Assembly (NCBI GenBank): GCA_036785705.1
Contig: JAWUZG010000004.1
Coordinates: 10,140,501 to 10,204,500 of the forward strand
Reading direction: 5' to 3'
DNA length: 64,000 nucleotides
Source: Acanthornis magna
Lineage: Eukaryota; Chordata; Aves; Passeriformes; Acanthizidae
Notes under the pieces: generated by a model
Database searches by the model: none
What the model was told of the DNA's origin: nothing
Seen by the model: only the letters and a program-made list of their open reading frames with translations
In this document: piece after piece, positions 61,730 to 64,000 of the stretch
How positions within the stretch are numbered: position 1 is the stretch's first letter
Layout of the letters: every line of letters begins with the position of its first letter
Position numbers and translations under genes: made by a program

Positions 61730-62690
61730 TTACATACATCGAGGATTTTTCTAAATGGCGATAAGGAGGGCAGGAAAGAAATGCCGTCAGAGGAGTACTT
61801 GTTTCTCTTACCATATCACCCCACTGCCCCTCTCCCCTGCTGCCTCCCTGTGCTCTGCCCTCTCAATAGCTGTTTCTAAAGGACTAGATTTCTAATTTCT
61901 CCCGTGTCTCATATCTTGCATCTGGATATGATATGAGGATCTTGTCAGAGAAAGGGATTAGAAAGCATGGACAACGTAAAATGATGGGCAGCAATGACCT
62001 TTAGGTAGTGATTGCCACACGGAGCTGGGTTTTACTACACATGCAGGAAGTTCTGCAGGTTATTTGAGCTCACGCTTACCAGTGGCTACTGCATTAGCTG
62101 TGAACACTAATTTGCTTAAGCAAATACTAGGAAGAGAACAAGAACATACGTGACTAGAATGATTGTAGATAACCTCCCATAAAAAAGAGCCAGATGAAAA
62201 ATTTATAAAGCAAACAAATGCTAATCCTTAGCTAGGAAACCGGTGATGGGAAAAAGAAAAAAAATTATTCTGGAAATATAATGATATTCCACCCTTTCTT
62301 TATATCTAGTAAAGGCATGAGCATGAATACGTATAAATTTGTGCCACGTCAGTATAGCATATACTCTTTATCATTGACCTTAGAGCCATAAGGTGCCTAT
62401 CTAACAAACATTTCGTAAATCCATTTCCATCATAGGCTTAAGGTAGTCGGCCTATGTTGGAAAAAACCCATTGAAAACATTGTGTCATTTAAGCAGCAAG
62501 ATCTATATTTCTTCATGTCCACATTGGCCAAGAGTCTATCAACTGTCTTATCGACGGGAATATAAACACCGTTCTTCAGACAGATATCTATGCATGTAAC
62601 AAAGATCAGCAGAGTACCCAGCTGTTCTTATCTTCGTAATTTATGAAACAAAAAAAAATGCAGTGATTATATATATTCAAGGCGAGAAAC
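61730..62690. promoter_or_regulatory. CpG-retaining block, candidate conserved regulatory region
   Basis: I count about 18 CpGs between 61740 and 62690, well above the surrounding AT-rich DNA, without any recognisable repeat. The block contains words such as gccacgtcag (about 62342), taatttgcttaagcaaat (about 62108, a near-palindrome with octamer-like halves), ctttatcattgacc (about 62366) and multiple ATTA/TAAT cores. No frame above 60 codons falls in it, which argues for regulatory rather than coding constraint. Confidence 0.35.
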
Positions 62691-64000
62691 ACAAACATTT
62701 TGATAACAGATTACTTTTACTGGACTAGTTGCAAATTTATGCCTAAAAAATGTAATTTTTAAATAGGTATGTATTGCCTCCAATATCACAAATATCAGTA
62801 AGCAAGCTTTAAAACTGTAGGTATGAATTGCTATTTCCTAGAATTCTTGTATATAGTTTTACCTCAGATATTGAAGAAATAAGAGTAATTAGATTGCTGA
62901 TTTTTGAAATGTAAGAGATACAAGGACTGGTGGCACTAACAACACTTCTAGGTCTAAGTTTTGTTCCCAGACAGCTCAGAAAAACAAAGGCTGCATCTTC
63001 ATTAACTTCAGTAATGAAGGAAGAATCCACTGCACTTATTAAAATCTTTAATTATTTATGGAATTTGGGATGAGTCAGAAAGGTATCCATTTTGTTATTT
63101 AATAACTTAAATGGTTAAAGATTCATTGTATCATTGATCAACTAGAAACAGTAGTGCTGAAAGCTTCAAGATCCATTCTGTTAGATAGTAGGCAGCCCCT
63201 GCAAGATGTTTGGGAAATATCTTTATCTTGCGAATTTGAAAAGCTGCCATCTGGAGCTGTATTCCCACTTTTTGCTGAGCAGCACTCTCTTGGCTAAGAA
63301 GCAAAGTCATATGTTCTTTTTGGGATAGCTTATTTATGTACTCTTGAGCTTTCCATCACCAAGTAATTTTCAGTGTGAGTCAATCTTCCAAAAATGGGGA
63401 TTTGTAGAGGCAAATCTCCACAGAGATTGGAAGGCTTTTCATGTGGAATGGTCTGGATATATCACCTCTGCATAGCCAGTTAATCCACCATCTTTTCTTT
63501 TTCAGAGTTTTTGGTTGGTATTTCATATAAACTGATAAGAAAAATAAACTGAATGAAACTGGAGGCGTAGTCTGTTTTGGAAACTGGTGCAATACAGTTG
63601 AGATTTGAGATAGGCTGGACATGCACTGCAAGCAGTCACTGCTTTCTAGTTGTCTATGCATGTGACATTGCTGAAATACACACTTTTAGAAAATGCTTTT
63701 GTAGAGGCAACATACTGTCAAAACACTTCTTTTCAGGCCAGTGGATAAAGTAGTATACGAATAACAAATCTTCAGCTTGGCAGCTCTAATTAGCATTCTA
63801 AGATAAAGCACTAAAATATTTTTAATGTCAGTGAGTTTTGGGAGTTTATAGGGGTTTTGTGTTTTTCCTCTTATTTTCCTTGAATCATGACATACTCCTT
63901 TTTGTGATGTGCAATTAAGTCTGGAAATAAATAAATCATTGCTGTAGTCCTGGCATTAATAAAATCGTATACATCTGACAATATGTGGTAGTAGATATTT
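62691..64000. other. AT-rich unique DNA to window end
   Basis: Short frames only (for example 63380-63661, minus), with no repeat or exon recognised. Confidence 0.5.

Noticed and set aside
1..64000. CRISPR arrays, bacterial promoters, operons, origins
   Set aside because: No regularly spaced identical repeats and no prokaryotic gene organisation. The repeat content is vertebrate (avian).

Overview
This window looks like songbird (passerine) nuclear DNA: an AT-rich, gene-poor stretch that is either intergenic or lies inside a large intron. The lineage call rests on the repeats. There are avian-type CR1 LINE fragments, several bird endogenous-retrovirus solo LTRs, and a tRNA-Ile-headed SINE with a CR1-like tail that matches my recollection of the passerine TguSINE1 family. 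I see no bacterial-type operons, no rRNA or functional tRNA gene, no CRISPR array, and no gene I can name. Nearly all open frames are short chance frames or lie inside repeats.

Layout: 1-9779 is AT-rich unique DNA. 9780-10065 is a piece of a long ERV LTR. About 14400-15480 is an unexplained GC-rich island, followed by a CR1 3' end (15612-15910). 17358-18472 is a CR1 carrying the end of its reverse-transcriptase frame, split by the SINE (17912-18070). A perfect 38-bp tandem duplication lies at 21913-21988 and an internally deleted solo LTR at 22139-22517. An old CR1 tail lies at 25622-25678, next to a compact CpG-retaining block (26041-26400) that behaves like a conserved regulatory element. 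A minus-strand CR1 lies at 28631-28935.

32772-34163 is a large minus-strand solo LTR with a perfect 5-bp target duplication. A small GC-rich segment (37143-37432) precedes a second minus-strand LTR (37656-38242). A CR1 tail lies at 40275-40335, a plus-strand LTR at 45949-46511, and a rearranged CR1 at 47795-48292. The rest is mostly unique AT-rich DNA with two further candidate regulatory blocks (52060-52930 and 61730-62690).

Nothing shows a set of genes working together. The best hints of host coding sequence are a possible 66-bp exon (44286-44351), a short frame with a signal-peptide-like start (44808-45083), and a 64-codon frame directly after a strong splice acceptor (53272-53466). None is recognised, and the first and last are not phase-compatible if joined directly in their long frames. 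The retroviral material seen is LTR only, with no gag, pol or env frames. Family names are from memory of avian repeats, not from a search.
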